A DNA stretch of 64,000 nt. Origin: DATFQE01 sp963738205. GTDB taxonomy: Bacteria > Actinomycetota > Thermoleophilia > Gaiellales > Gaiellaceae. Below, piece after piece: positions 42,905-52,404 of this stretch. The notes below the pieces were generated by a model that did not search any database, had not been told where the DNA came from, and saw only the letters and a list, made by a program, of their open reading frames with translations. Each line of letters opens with the position of its first letter. Position 1 is the first letter of the stretch. Location of the stretch: the NCBI GenBank assembly GCA_963738205.1, contig CAVTVQ010000007.1:1-64000 (forward strand), read 5' to 3'. The position numbers were made by a program, and so were the translations under genes.

Positions 42905-43810
42905 ATGGACAGGAAGGAACGGATCATCGAGCAGCTGGTGGTGACGCCGGGGGTTCGGGCGGCCATCGCCGACCGAGATCCCGGCTGGAACGGAGGCCCC
43001 GATTTCGAAGGGCTCTCGCAGGACGAGCTCAAGGATGAGGCGAAGGCGGTGTTGGTTCGAGGAGTCGAAGACCTCTCCGAGGCGCAAGAGCTGCTCTGGG
43101 CGAGCGACACATACGCACTGCTCGTTGTCTTGCAGGCAATGGACGCCGCCGGGAAGGACAGCGCGATCGCGCACGTGATGACGGGCGTCAACCCGCAGGG
43201 CGTTCAGGTGGTCTCCTTCAGGGCGCCATCCGCAGAGGAGCTCGACCACGACTTCCTGTGGCGGATCTCGCAGGGTCTTCCCGAGCGCGGACGGATCGGC
43301 ATCTTCAACCGCTCGCACTATGAAGAGGTCGTCGCGCTACGCGTGCATCCCGAGTGGCTCGGGAGCCAGCGACTGCCCAGCGCACCGGCGGGCCCGCAGA
43401 TCTGGGAGGAGCGCTACGAGGACATCAACGCCTTCGAGCGGCACCTCGACCGGAACGGGACGAAGATCGTCAAGCTGTTCCTCAACGTCTCCAAGGCCGA
43501 GCAGAAGCGGCGCTTCCTCGCTCGGCTCGATACGCCCCACAAGGAGTGGAAGTTCAATGCGGCCGACGTCGCCGAGCGGAGCCGCTGGGACGAGTACATG
43601 GCCGCCTTCGAGGCCGCGCTGACCGCCACCTCGACGCCGTGGGCGCCGTGGTACGTGATCCCGGCAGACCACAAATGGCTTACCCAGGCCCTGGTGGTGC
43701 GGCTCCTCGTCGAGACGATCCGCGACCTCGATCTGCGGTGGCCGAAGGTGTCCGAGTCGGAGCACAACGCCAACGCAGAGGCGCGCCGACAACTCGACGC
43801 GGAAGCTTGA
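42905..43810 (+). CDS. ppk2: polyphosphate kinase 2 (class I), first copy
   Basis: 301-aa PPK2-family polyphosphate:nucleoside phosphotransferase (polyP + ADP/GDP to ATP/GTP). Walker A MDAAGKDS (about 78-85), substrate motif GIFNRSHYEEV (Walker B-like region), and DRNGTKIVKLFLNVSKAEQKRRF lid. ATG starts three bases after the P-type ATPase stop, so co-transcribed; coupling local ATP regeneration to ion pumping is speculative. A second copy occurs at 54.9 kb. Confidence 0.94.
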   Translation: MDRKERIIEQLVVTPGVRAAIADRDPGWNGGPDFEGLSQDELKDEAKAVLVRGVEDLSEAQELLWASDTYALLVVLQAMDAAGKDSAIAHVMTGVNPQGVQVVSFRAPSAEELDHDFLWRISQGLPERGRIGIFNRSHYEEVVALRVHPEWLGSQRLPSAPAGPQIWEERYEDINAFERHLDRNGTKIVKLFLNVSKAEQKRRFLARLDTPHKEWKFNAADVAERSRWDEYMAAFEAALTATSTPWAPWYVIPADHKWLTQALVVRLLVETIRDLDLRWPKVSESEHNANAEARRQLDAEA

Positions 43811-43816
43811 ACGAAC

Positions 43817-44401
43817 TCACCGAGCCGGCGAGGCCGAGGTCCTGCGGCGCTGCCACTGCTCGCGCGTCAGCTCGTACTCGACTTCGCCCTCCTCGACGCC
43901 CTCGACAGGCCAGGTCATGGAGGTGGGGAAGGCCCGCACGTAGCTGAGACCGACCCGCTCCATCACGGCCCGCGAGCCCGCGTTGGCGCTGAGGGTCTGC
44001 GCGATGATCCGGTCGAGCCCGACGTCGTCGAAGCCGTAGCGCACGAGCTCCCGCGCTGCCTCGGAGGCGAGACCTTTGCGCCAGTGACGTCGGAGCAGCC
44101 GGTAGCCCAGGTCGGCCACGCCCGGGTCGTCCGGCTGATCGGGGCCGTGGGCGGGCTGAAGGGTCCACCAGCCGACGAACTCGTCGTCGACCAGGCCGAC
44201 CCAGAAGCCGAGCCCGTCCACCTTCTGCGCGGACGCCATCCGCCGCGCGTGGCCGGCCTCGACCTCCTCGCATGTGCTGGGCCGGCCGCTGAGGTAGCGC
44301 ATCACCTCCGCATCCGAGTCGAGCTCGACCTCCCACTCGAGGTGCTCGTCGGCGAGTGGCAGCAGCTTGAGCCGCTCCGTGTGCAGGGTCTGCTGGGGCA
44401 T
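43817..44401 (-). CDS. GNAT N-acetyltransferase (RimJ/RimL-like)
   Basis: 194-aa GNAT acetyltransferase. TLHTERLKLLPL start pattern, DLGYRLLRRHWRKGLASEAARELVRYGF holding the acetyl-CoA P-loop (R/Q-x-x-G-x-A), and LSANAGSRAVMERVGL. These features fit the RimJ/RimL (Acetyltransf_3) group that acetylates protein N-termini or small molecules. Convergent with ppk2, 6 bp apart. Confidence 0.93.
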   Translation of the reverse strand: MPQQTLHTERLKLLPLADEHLEWEVELDSDAEVMRYLSGRPSTCEEVEAGHARRMASAQKVDGLGFWVGLVDDEFVGWWTLQPAHGPDQPDDPGVADLGYRLLRRHWRKGLASEAARELVRYGFDDVGLDRIIAQTLSANAGSRAVMERVGLSYVRAFPTSMTWPVEGVEEGEVEYELTREQWQRRRTSASPAR

Positions 44402-44554
44402 GGTGCCGAATCATCCACGAGGGACTCCAGTAGACACGGAGAGCGGAATCACCAGGTGACGATGTGGCGTGGAAGTCCGAGCAGTGGGAGCGGACGCGGC
44501 GCAGGCACTCGGTTGAGCGAGGGCCGCCGTCGGCGGTGCGGGTACCGTTGGTCG

Positions 44555-45418
44555 GTGCGAGTCGCGACCTGGAACGTCAACTCGATCAAGCAGCGCGTGC
44601 CGCGGCTGCTGCCTTGGCTGGATGAGCGGTGGCCAGACGTGGTCTGCTTGCAGGAGACGAAGCTCGCCGACGATGCGTTCCTCGAGCTGCTCGGCGACGA
44701 GCTCCGAGACCGCGGGTACGCCGTCGCAGTTCACGGCGAGGCGACGTGGAATGGCGTCGCGATCCTCTCGCGTGCGGGTCTTGACGATGTGGTGTTGGGA
44801 CTCGCCGGCGAGCCGGGCTTCCCACGTCCAGAGTCGCGCGCGGTCTCTGCTACGTGCAGCGGGATCCGGGTGATCTCGGTGTACGTGCCGAACGGGCGCG
44901 TGCCGGACTCGGAGCACTACCGGTACAAGCTCGCCTGGCTGGCTTCGCTGCGGGAGATGGTTGCCGCCGGCCCGGAGGCGACGGTCGTATGTGGCGACAT
45001 GAACATCGCACCGACCGACGACGATGTGTTCGATCCCGAGGCCTACGTCGGAAAGACCCACGTCACCCCGCTCGAGCGGGCAGCCCTCGCGGAGCTCCAG
45101 GCGCTCGGCTTGCATGACGTCGTGCGCGAGCGCTGGCCGAACGAGCGGGTGTTCACCTACTGGGACTACCGGGCGGGGATGTTCCATCAGGACCTCGGGA
45201 TGCGGATCGATCTGGTATTGGCCGGCGAGACGGTCGCCGGCCGTGTCCGGGCGGCTTGGGTGGACCGGCAGGCCCGCAAGGGCAGGGGGCCTAGCGACCA
45301 CGCGCCGGTGATCGTCGACCTGGACGAGGCGCCAGACGGGGACATCGGGCCAGTCGTGCCGCCGCCCTCCGCTCCGGTGACGACGCGCGGCTCGCGCATG
45401 CTGCCGCAGTCGCCGTAA
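44555..45418 (+). CDS. xthA: exodeoxyribonuclease III (AP endonuclease family)
   Basis: 287-aa Mg2+-dependent exonuclease/AP endonuclease. Catalytic motifs are visible: VATWNVNS (Asn), LQETKLAD (Glu), YVPNGR, GDMNIAPTDDDV (Asp/Asn) and the end motif SDHAPVIVDL (Asp-His). GTG start at VRVATWN; long upstream open frame is antisense to the GNAT gene. The proline-rich end after DLDEAP is not part of the fold. Next to the LigD-like polymerase gene, forming a small repair cluster. Confidence 0.94.
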   Translation: MRVATWNVNSIKQRVPRLLPWLDERWPDVVCLQETKLADDAFLELLGDELRDRGYAVAVHGEATWNGVAILSRAGLDDVVLGLAGEPGFPRPESRAVSATCSGIRVISVYVPNGRVPDSEHYRYKLAWLASLREMVAAGPEATVVCGDMNIAPTDDDVFDPEAYVGKTHVTPLERAALAELQALGLHDVVRERWPNERVFTYWDYRAGMFHQDLGMRIDLVLAGETVAGRVRAAWVDRQARKGRGPSDHAPVIVDLDEAPDGDIGPVVPPPSAPVTTRGSRMLPQSP

Positions 45419-45431
45419 GGCCCACGCGGGT

Positions 45432-46496
45432 TTACCGCGGGCGCTCACGATCGCGCGAGGGCTGAACGCGCTTTGGCTCTCCCGGCATCTTCGGATAGTC
45501 GGGTGGGTACGGCATGTCCTCCCGCCCCTCGGCGGCGTCGTTCTCGTACATGTCCAGTAGCGGCTGCAACGAGTGGACGGCTTCGTCGATCGTCGCGTGG
45601 CGATCGCCCACCTCGGCAAAGCGCGCGGGCATGGTCGCGACCGTGAAGTCCTCAGGCGCGACTTCGGCGAGCTCGTCCCACGTGATCGGTGCAGAGACCG
45701 GCGCGCCCTCCTTCGGCCGGACGCTGTAAGCCGAGGCAATCGTGCGATCGCGGGCGTTCTGGTTGTAGTCGATGAAGATGCGCTCGCCGCGCTCCTCCTT
45801 CCACCACTTGGTCGTGACCTGGCCGGGTAGACGCCGCTCGAGCTCGCGCCCGAAAGCGATCGCGGCGTGGCGAACGTCCGTGAACGTCCAGCGGCGCGCG
45901 ATCCGGACGTAGATGTGGACACCTCGGCCTCCTGAGGTCTTCGGGAAACCTGTATAGCCAAGCTCCTCCAAGAGCACGCGTGCCTCACCGGCGACGCGCA
46001 CGGCGTCGGCGAAGTCCATGCCTGGCTGCGGATCCAAGTCGATGCGCAGCTCGTCGGGATGGTCGACGTCGTCGCTGCGAACGGGCCACGGATGAAACGT
46101 GATCGTGCCCATCTGGGCCGCCCAGGCGACGACGGCCACCTCCGTGGGACAGATCTCATCCGCGTGTCGACCCGATGGGAACTGGATCCGCGCGGTCCGC
46201 ACGTAGTCCGGAGCTCCTTTTGGAATGCGCTTCTGAAAGAAGGCGTCGCCGCCGCCCTTCTCGCGCGTCGAGACGACGATGCCCGGATGCACGCCCTTGG
46301 GCCAGCGCTCGAGCGTCGTTGGCCGCCGCTCGAGCGCGCGCATGATGCCGTCGCCAACGGCGAGGTAGTACTTGACGATGTCGAGCTTGGTGACGGCGCC
46401 TGAGCGCTCGGTCATCGGGAAGATCACGCGATCGGCGCTAGACACGCGCAAATCGCGCCCACCGGCGTCGACGAGCACTGCCTCCGCTGCGGCCAT
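45432..46496 (-). CDS. LigD-type polymerase/primase domain protein (NHEJ)
   Basis: 354-aa stand-alone LigD polymerase (archaeo-eukaryotic primase fold), which fills gaps and adds ribonucleotides during end joining. Motifs: ERWPKGV, LRIDLDPQPG (catalytic DxD), SGGRGVHIYV (catalytic His) and FIDYNQNARDRTIASAYSVRP. ATG start. A separate ligase gene is at 0.2-1.1 kb; the usual fused LigD is thus split, and no Ku or 3'-phosphoesterase is seen here. Confidence 0.93.
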   Translation of the reverse strand: MAAAEAVLVDAGGRDLRVSSADRVIFPMTERSGAVTKLDIVKYYLAVGDGIMRALERRPTTLERWPKGVHPGIVVSTREKGGGDAFFQKRIPKGAPDYVRTARIQFPSGRHADEICPTEVAVVAWAAQMGTITFHPWPVRSDDVDHPDELRIDLDPQPGMDFADAVRVAGEARVLLEELGYTGFPKTSGGRGVHIYVRIARRWTFTDVRHAAIAFGRELERRLPGQVTTKWWKEERGERIFIDYNQNARDRTIASAYSVRPKEGAPVSAPITWDELAEVAPEDFTVATMPARFAEVGDRHATIDEAVHSLQPLLDMYENDAAEGREDMPYPPDYPKMPGEPKRVQPSRDRERPR

Positions 46497-46603
46497 GCCC
46501 GGAGTTCTACGGGAACGACGCCCCTGCGCTCGAGTAAGAAGCCTCTAAGAAACCCGAGCGCGGCGCCAACTCATCGGCCGATCGTGCGTCTTCTGTTCTT
46601 CGC

Positions 46604-47827
46604 GTGACTGCTGCCTCGACCACGGACGGAGGAGAGACGATTGACGCCGCGATGACCGGCGCGGCGTCGCGTCGACGCGTGCGCGCCGGGTGGGCGTGGC
46701 TTGCGGGAGGCGACGGCTTCGTCCTCCGGAACGTGCCCAGCGAGGCGAGTTTCCTCAACGGGCTGGGTATGTGGGTCGCCGGGATGGCGGTCGTCAGCGG
46801 CTTCGGGATGACCGTCGCGGCCAGCCAGTGGTGGAGCACGTCGATCACGAGCGTCCTGTGGGTGCTCCCGCTCTGGGCCGTCCTCTACTGCCTGATCGAG
46901 CGCCTCGTCCTGAAGAGCTTCGGCACGAGCTGGGCGTGGAACCTCGTGCTCACGATCCCTCGCCTCGTGCTCTCGCTCGCGATCGCACTCGTGATCGGGC
47001 TGCCGATGGCGCAGGTGATCTACAGCGGGTCGATCAACGACGAGCTCAGCAAGACCACGACAACGCGGATCCACGAGGCGACGGACGAGATCACGCGCAC
47101 GTACGGCGCAAAGATCGCTGCGGCGCAGAAGGAGATCGCGGCGGCGCAGGCCAAGGAGACGCGCCTCCAGCGCCAGGTCACGAACAGCCGCTTCCTCGCC
47201 GACTGCGAGGCCGGTCTTGCGAGCTGCTCGCAGACCCACAAGCTCGGCCGCGGGCCCTACTACAGGCGCAACTCCCGCCGGGCGGCGGCCGCCGCAGCGG
47301 AGCTGAAGCTCGCACGTCCCCAGATCGCCGCGACGATCGCCGCGAACCGTCGCAAGATCACAGTCTGGCGGGCCGCTGAGAGCAGCCAGATCGCGAACCG
47401 GGTCGCCGCGATCAAGGCCGACCGCGACTTCCTCGCCCGCCAAGCGGCGCTCGACCGCGTCGTGAAGGCAAGTCCCTCCGTGAAGAAGTACGTCGAGTTC
47501 TTCCTTGCGTTTCTGATCGCCATCGACCTGGTCGCGCTCATGCTCAAGCTCACCCATCTCTTCAGCACCGGCGGCGCCTACGAGCGGAGCGCGGCCGCAC
47601 TCCGGGCGAATGACCTTGTCGAGGTGCACCGCCTCCAGGAACGCGCCACCGTCCTCACCCGCCGCATCACGCTCGAGGCGCGAGCCCAGGAGGACGCGGA
47701 CGAGCTCAGGATCCGGGGTGAGATGTCACGCGAGCCTGAGCTCGAGAGCGATGAGCTCAGGCTGAACGAGCGCCCGAGCCGTCGCCCATCGCTCGGCCCA
47801 GCTGCCGCCACGCCGCTCGGCGACTGA
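46604..47827 (+). CDS. DUF4407-domain membrane protein
   Basis: 407-aa protein with four hydrophobic helices (about 55-75, 83-100, 115-138 and about 290-310 before the tail) and a long helical coiled-coil-prone extracytoplasmic or cytoplasmic segment between the third and fourth (AAAQKEIAAAQAKETRLQRQV). This fits the DUF4407 family of unknown function. Probable GTG start. Its C-terminus is charged and disordered. It is convergent with glnS. Confidence 0.85.
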   Translation: MTAASTTDGGETIDAAMTGAASRRRVRAGWAWLAGGDGFVLRNVPSEASFLNGLGMWVAGMAVVSGFGMTVAASQWWSTSITSVLWVLPLWAVLYCLIERLVLKSFGTSWAWNLVLTIPRLVLSLAIALVIGLPMAQVIYSGSINDELSKTTTTRIHEATDEITRTYGAKIAAAQKEIAAAQAKETRLQRQVTNSRFLADCEAGLASCSQTHKLGRGPYYRRNSRRAAAAAAELKLARPQIAATIAANRRKITVWRAAESSQIANRVAAIKADRDFLARQAALDRVVKASPSVKKYVEFFLAFLIAIDLVALMLKLTHLFSTGGAYERSAAALRANDLVEVHRLQERATVLTRRITLEARAQEDADELRIRGEMSREPELESDELRLNERPSRRPSLGPAAATPLGD

Positions 47828-47910
47828 CGACCGGCGGCCGATCGCATAACACGTTCCTCTCTCCGTACTCGCCGCCAGTGGTCGGACTTCACCCGCACCT
47901 CGCAGCAGCG

Positions 47911-49605
47911 CTAGGTCTGGAGCCTGGCCCAGCTGTCCTTGAGACCGAGTGTGCGGTTGAAGACGAGTCGCCCGGCCTTCGAGTCGGGGTCCGGGGAAAA
48001 ATAACCGAGGCGCTCGAACTGCACGGTCTCGCCGACCGACAGCTGCGTGAGCGCAGGCTCGACCAGGCACTCTGTGAGCACCGTCTCCGAGTTGGGGTTG
48101 ATGTCAGCGAAGGGGTCGCCGTCAGCGCCGGGATCGGGGCGGGTGAAGAGGCGGTCGTAGAGACGGACTTCGGCCGGCACGGCGTGCTCGGACGAGAGCC
48201 AGTGCAAAGTCGCTTTGGGCCGGCGCCCGTCCGGAGCGTCGCCGCCATGCGTCTCGGGGTCGTAGGTGCAGCGGAGCTCCGCGATCTCGCCGGTTTCGTC
48301 CTTCACCACGTCGGTGCAGGTCACGAAGTAGGCGTAGCGGAGGCGCACCTCGCGGCCCGGGGCGAGGCGGAAGAACTTGCGCGGCGGACTCTCCATAAAG
48401 TCGTCACGCTCGATCCAGAGCTCGCGCGCGAAAGGCACGTTGCGCCTCCCGGCCGAGGGATCTTCCGGGTTGTTGACGGCCTCCATCTCCTCGACCTGCC
48501 CCACGGGGTAGTTGTCGATCACGAGCCTGAGCGGACGTAGGACCGCAAAGCGTCGGGGCGCCGTCCGGTTCAGCACATCTCTGACCTCATGCTCGAGCAT
48601 CTCGATCTCGACGGCGCTGTGACCCTTGCCTCCCACGCCGACCGCGTCCACGAAGTTGCGCACTCCCTCGGGCGGGAAGCCGCGCCGGCGCAGCGCCGAG
48701 ACGGTGGGCATCCGCGGATCGTCCCAGCCTCGTACGTGGCCCTCGTTCACGAGCCGCCCTAGGAACCGCTTCGAGAGCACGGTGTACGTGAGGTTGAGGC
48801 GGGCGAACTCGTACTGGCGCGGGCGCGAAGGCACCGGCAGGTTCTCGATCAGCCAGTCGTAGAGCGGCCGGTGATCCTCGAACTCGAGCGTGCAGATGGA
48901 GTGGGTGATGCCCTCGATCGCATCCGACTGGCCGTGGGCGAAGTCGTAGAGCGGATAGATGCACCACTGGTCGCCGGTCCGCGGGTGTGTCGCGTGCAAG
49001 ATCCGGTACAGCACCGGGTCGCGCATGTTGAGGTTGGGCGAAGCCATGTCGATCTTTGCCCTGAGCACCCTGGCGCCGTCCGGAAACTCCCCCACGCGCA
49101 TGCGCTCGAACAGGTCGAGATTCTCCTCGATCGAACGATCGCGCCAAGGGCTGTTCTTGCCAGGCTGGGTGAAGGTTCCGCGGTGCTCGCGGATCTCGTC
49201 AGCGGAGAGGTCGTCGACGTAGGCCTTGCCGGCCTTGATCAGGTCGAGCGCCCAGTCGTAGAGCTGATGGAAGTAGTCGGAGGCGTAGTAGAGATGCTCG
49301 CCCCAGTCGAAGCCGAGCCAGCGGATGTCTTCCTGGATCGCGTCGATGTATTCCTGCTCTTCCTTGATCGGGTTCGTGTCGTCGAAGCGGAGGTGGCAGC
49401 GCCCGCCGAACTCCTGCGCGATCCCGAAGTTGAGCGCGATCGACTTCGGGTGGCCGATGTGGAGGTATCCGTTCGGCTCGGGCGGGAACCGCGTCACGAC
49501 GTCCCCGACTCTGCCCTCACGCACATCGGCGGCGACGATCTCGCGGATGAAATCGGTTCGTTCGGGAGTGGCTGGACTGTGAGCGCTCACGCCGCTGCTG
49601 CTCAT
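47911..49605 (-). CDS. glnS: glutaminyl-tRNA synthetase
   Basis: 564-aa class I synthetase. RFPPEPNGYLHIGHPKSI carries the HIGH motif (about 40-57), LRFDDTNP and DFAHGQSDAIEGITHSICTLEF are typical of GlnRS, and VLSKR is the KMSKS equivalent; the C-terminal beta-barrel anticodon domains follow (KATLHWLSSEHAVPAEVRLYDRLF). Direct glutaminylation is not universal in actinobacteria, which often use GatCAB, so its presence is a lineage marker. ATG start. Confidence 0.96.
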   Translation of the reverse strand: MSSSGVSAHSPATPERTDFIREIVAADVREGRVGDVVTRFPPEPNGYLHIGHPKSIALNFGIAQEFGGRCHLRFDDTNPIKEEQEYIDAIQEDIRWLGFDWGEHLYYASDYFHQLYDWALDLIKAGKAYVDDLSADEIREHRGTFTQPGKNSPWRDRSIEENLDLFERMRVGEFPDGARVLRAKIDMASPNLNMRDPVLYRILHATHPRTGDQWCIYPLYDFAHGQSDAIEGITHSICTLEFEDHRPLYDWLIENLPVPSRPRQYEFARLNLTYTVLSKRFLGRLVNEGHVRGWDDPRMPTVSALRRRGFPPEGVRNFVDAVGVGGKGHSAVEIEMLEHEVRDVLNRTAPRRFAVLRPLRLVIDNYPVGQVEEMEAVNNPEDPSAGRRNVPFARELWIERDDFMESPPRKFFRLAPGREVRLRYAYFVTCTDVVKDETGEIAELRCTYDPETHGGDAPDGRRPKATLHWLSSEHAVPAEVRLYDRLFTRPDPGADGDPFADINPNSETVLTECLVEPALTQLSVGETVQFERLGYFSPDPDSKAGRLVFNRTLGLKDSWARLQT

Positions 49606-49780
49606 CGTCTGCCAGAGACTAGTGCACTAGGTCGCCGCGTCCGAGCAGCCGAGGATCAGCGGGGCCCGCACGACGGCGTGTTGCCTCAATGGATTACACA
49701 GCGTGGAGCCCTAACACGGAGTAAACGATCTGCCTCGCTTCGAGCGGGCGCCGAAAACCGCTAGCCGCGGAACGAGACCA

Positions 49781-49809
49781 GGGAGAGGCGTCCAGCGGAC
49801 GCCCCTCCC
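49781..49809. terminator. strong hairpin 3' of the LVIVD gene
   Basis: 13-bp stem with one mismatch (GGGAGAGGCGTCC / GGACGCCCCTCCC) around AGC, ending 8 bp from the LVIVD gene stop codon. Probable terminator; the T-run is weak. Confidence 0.6.
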
Positions 49810-49816
49810 CGATCGG

Positions 49817-51586
49817 CTACGCGTTCGCGAGCGCGAGGAGCGCTTCGCGCAGGTTCTCGTACTGCTCGCCCTCGAGCCGGTTCGCGAGGAAGCGCAGCCG
49901 GTCCCTCGCGGCCTGTCCCTGCCGGCCCGTCCTGAACCGCTCGGCCCGGTCGATGGCGTTCGTGACCTGCACGCGGGTCTGCACGTCGATCTCGTCTGCC
50001 CGCACGAGCTGGTCGACGTACGAGCGCGCCACGGCGAAGCTCGGCAGGCGGTTGACGAGCTTCGGCTGGTGCTGCGGCGTCAGCCGGTCCATCTCCACTT
50101 CGGCCGCGGCGTCGATCTCGTTCTGCGAGAGCTCGGCGTTCGGGATGAACCTCCAGGCGTCGAAGCCGCGGGCGATCTCGGAGCCGTACACGGCGCCGTC
50201 GTAGTAGTAGGCCGACCAGAGACCGCCGAGCACGAGCGACGTCCCGCTGATCGGGCCGCGGTCGTAGTACGCGATCTCCTTCGGGTTGGCCGAGTCGGTG
50301 AAGTCCATCACCGAGGCCCCGGCCTGGTACCAGGCCTGCACCAGGATGTCGCGGCCGGGCACCGGGACCAGCGACGGCAGGTGCGCGACGCAGTTCTCCT
50401 GGTTCGTCTGGACTGCCGGCATCTTGTAGTAGCTCCGAAACACCAGCTTGCGGTCGACGATGTCGAAGATCGCGTTGGCGCCCCAGTTGAGTTGGTCGGT
50501 CGCGCGGCAGCGCGCCCCCGTACCGCCGCCCCACTCGTCGGTGAAGACGACTTTCGTCCCGTCGTTCGAGAAGGTCGCGCCGTGCCAGTACGCGTAGTTC
50601 GGGTCGGCGACGGCGTCGATCCGGACCGGGTTCGCCGGGTCGCTGATGTCGAGCAGCAGTCCGTTCCCCTCACACGCCCCGGCCGCGAGCCCGATCGCGG
50701 GATAGGTCGTGATGTCGTGGCAGGCATCGGTGATCGGCGTCGGCCCCCAGTTCATCCCGGATGGGTGCAGCGGCGTGGGCGGCGCGTTCTGCAGCCCGTT
50801 GATCGCACCAGTCGCGGAGTCGGCGAACAGCCGCGGCATGTTGACGACTGCTGCATTCTGCGGCGCCGCGAGCGGCACCCTGATCACCTCGATGCGCCAG
50901 AGCGACGTGTCCGGATTCGTCGCCGGAGCGTTCACGCAGCCGGCCAGCGTCGATGCGGGCCTGACCCCGGCGGTTCCCGACACGTAGACGTACAGGTTCG
51001 CGTCGTCCGCCGGGCTCTTCAGCAGGGTGTGCGTGTGCGATCCGCGGCAGGTCTGCACCGCGGCGACCTGAACGGGGGAGTCGAGGTTCGAGATGTCGAA
51101 GATCCGGACTCCCTGGAACCGCGTCCCGACCGCGGGATTCGTGCCGCAGTCGACGCGGCCACGAGACTCCTCCACGGACATGAACAGCAGGTTCCCGTGG
51201 ACCGAGACCTCGCCCTGGCCGCCCGGGCAGACGACGGCGGTGCGAAGCGTCGGGTTCGCGGGATCGGAGATGTCGTAGATCTGGAACCCGTTGAAGTTCC
51301 CGACGAACGCGAAGTTCCCCTGGAACGCGAGGTCGGAGTTGACGAAGCCGAAGGAGCCGGGATTGTTCGGGTCGAAGAATCCGGCCGGCTTGTTGCGGTG
51401 AGCGAGCAACTCGAGGCCGGTCGCGGCAACGCCCGCTTCGTCGAGCCCCGGACTCAGACCGACGCGCGGGTCAGTCGTCGACGGTTGCTGCGTGGCCGCC
51501 GCCGTCGCCAGGACGCCGGCAAGCACGATCGTGACACCGACAACGGCAACGAGCCTCCGTGCCGGTGTGGCGAGATATCCCCCCAT
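49817..51586 (-). CDS. secreted LVIVD-repeat beta-propeller protein
   Basis: About 589-aa exported protein. N-terminal signal segment (LVAVVGVTIVLAGVLATAAA), then a beta-propeller of LVIVD-type blades: GFQIYDISDPANPTL, GVRIFDISNLDSPV, GLLLDISDPANPVRI and ASVMDFTDSANPKEI. Several His/Asp clusters could bind metal. A helical C-terminal part (about 500-589) follows. ATG (third codon of the open frame) is spaced six bases from GGAGGT. It is divergent from the DUF305 gene. Function unknown. Confidence 0.9.
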   Translation of the reverse strand: MGGYLATPARRLVAVVGVTIVLAGVLATAAATQQPSTTDPRVGLSPGLDEAGVAATGLELLAHRNKPAGFFDPNNPGSFGFVNSDLAFQGNFAFVGNFNGFQIYDISDPANPTLRTAVVCPGGQGEVSVHGNLLFMSVEESRGRVDCGTNPAVGTRFQGVRIFDISNLDSPVQVAAVQTCRGSHTHTLLKSPADDANLYVYVSGTAGVRPASTLAGCVNAPATNPDTSLWRIEVIRVPLAAPQNAAVVNMPRLFADSATGAINGLQNAPPTPLHPSGMNWGPTPITDACHDITTYPAIGLAAGACEGNGLLLDISDPANPVRIDAVADPNYAYWHGATFSNDGTKVVFTDEWGGGTGARCRATDQLNWGANAIFDIVDRKLVFRSYYKMPAVQTNQENCVAHLPSLVPVPGRDILVQAWYQAGASVMDFTDSANPKEIAYYDRGPISGTSLVLGGLWSAYYYDGAVYGSEIARGFDAWRFIPNAELSQNEIDAAAEVEMDRLTPQHQPKLVNRLPSFAVARSYVDQLVRADEIDVQTRVQVTNAIDRAERFRTGRQGQAARDRLRFLANRLEGEQYENLREALLALANA

Positions 51587-51590
51587 GTAC

Positions 51591-51604
51591 ACACCTCCAG
51601 GTGT
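51591..51604. promoter_or_regulatory. palindrome over the LVIVD ribosome site
   Basis: ACACCT-CC-AGGTGT, perfect 6-bp arms; on the minus strand it contains the GGAGGTGT Shine-Dalgarno of the LVIVD gene. It lies in the very short divergent region with the DUF305 gene and may be an operator or an RNA switch. Confidence 0.45.
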
Positions 51605-51627
51605 AGGACGGCACCTGCCTGGAATAC

Positions 51628-52338
51628 GTGATCCTATACCCCGTGATAGCCACGGCTAACCGCAAGCGCATCTGGGTCCTGGCCGCCTTCGCCGTGTTGC
51701 CGGTCATCGTCGCTGTCGCGGGCTGGCTGGCGTGGAACGGCGGCGCAGACGCGACGGGCGAGATCCCGCCGAACATCGTCCAGCCGCGCGCTCCCGGCCA
51801 GCCGTCGCGAACGCTGTCGGCCGACGAGCTCCGGGAGCTGAAGACGCCCGCGCACACGGTCGCGGACGTCGACTTCATGCAGGGCATGATCCACCACCAC
51901 GCGCAGGCGCTCCTGATGACGAGCTACGTGCCGCGGCGAAGCAACCGCCGAGACGTCGCCCTGCTCGCCAGGCGCATGGACATCTCCCAGCGGAGCGAGA
52001 TCGAGCTGATGCAGGACTGGCTCGAGGAGCGCGGTGAGGTCGCGCCCACCGCGCACATCCCTCACGGGCACGCTCACGGGCCGGGCGGGCGCCTCATGCC
52101 GGGCATGCTGACGGTCGCCCAGCTCTCCCGGCTCCGGGCGGCGAACGCCCCAAAGTTCGACCGTCTCTTCGTCCGCTCGATGATCCACCACCACCAGGGC
52201 GCGCTGACGATGGTCGCGCAGCTCTATGAGGCGAACGGCGGTGTGGAGCCGGCCGTCGACGCCTTCGCACGCCATGTGCAGGCCGACCAGGAGATTGAGA
52301 TCGGCCGGATGCGCGCCCTGCTCGCGAAGCTCAGCTAG
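51628..52338 (+). CDS. DUF305-domain protein, membrane-anchored
   Basis: About 236-aa protein. One N-terminal membrane helix (WVLAAFAVLPVIVAVAGWLAW) then two DUF305 half-repeats, each with a His-rich helix: FMQGMIHHHAQAL and FVRSMIHHHQGAL. This ferritin-like four-helix fold probably binds metal outside the membrane. A HGHAHG segment lies between. GTG at 51628, or GTG at 51643 if TATACC at 51637 is the -10 box. Divergent from the LVIVD gene. Confidence 0.88.
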   Translation: MILYPVIATANRKRIWVLAAFAVLPVIVAVAGWLAWNGGADATGEIPPNIVQPRAPGQPSRTLSADELRELKTPAHTVADVDFMQGMIHHHAQALLMTSYVPRRSNRRDVALLARRMDISQRSEIELMQDWLEERGEVAPTAHIPHGHAHGPGGRLMPGMLTVAQLSRLRAANAPKFDRLFVRSMIHHHQGALTMVAQLYEANGGVEPAVDAFARHVQADQEIEIGRMRALLAKLS

Positions 52339-52404
52339 CCCCGCGTTCGCTCAGGCGCCCGACCAGCGTGCGAGCCTCGCTGACCGCACGAGGAGTCCAG
52401 CTGT

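Noticed and set aside
50069..51631. 520-codon plus-strand frame opposite the LVIVD gene
   Set aside because: Antisense shadow; the LVIVD frame has signal peptide and propeller repeats.
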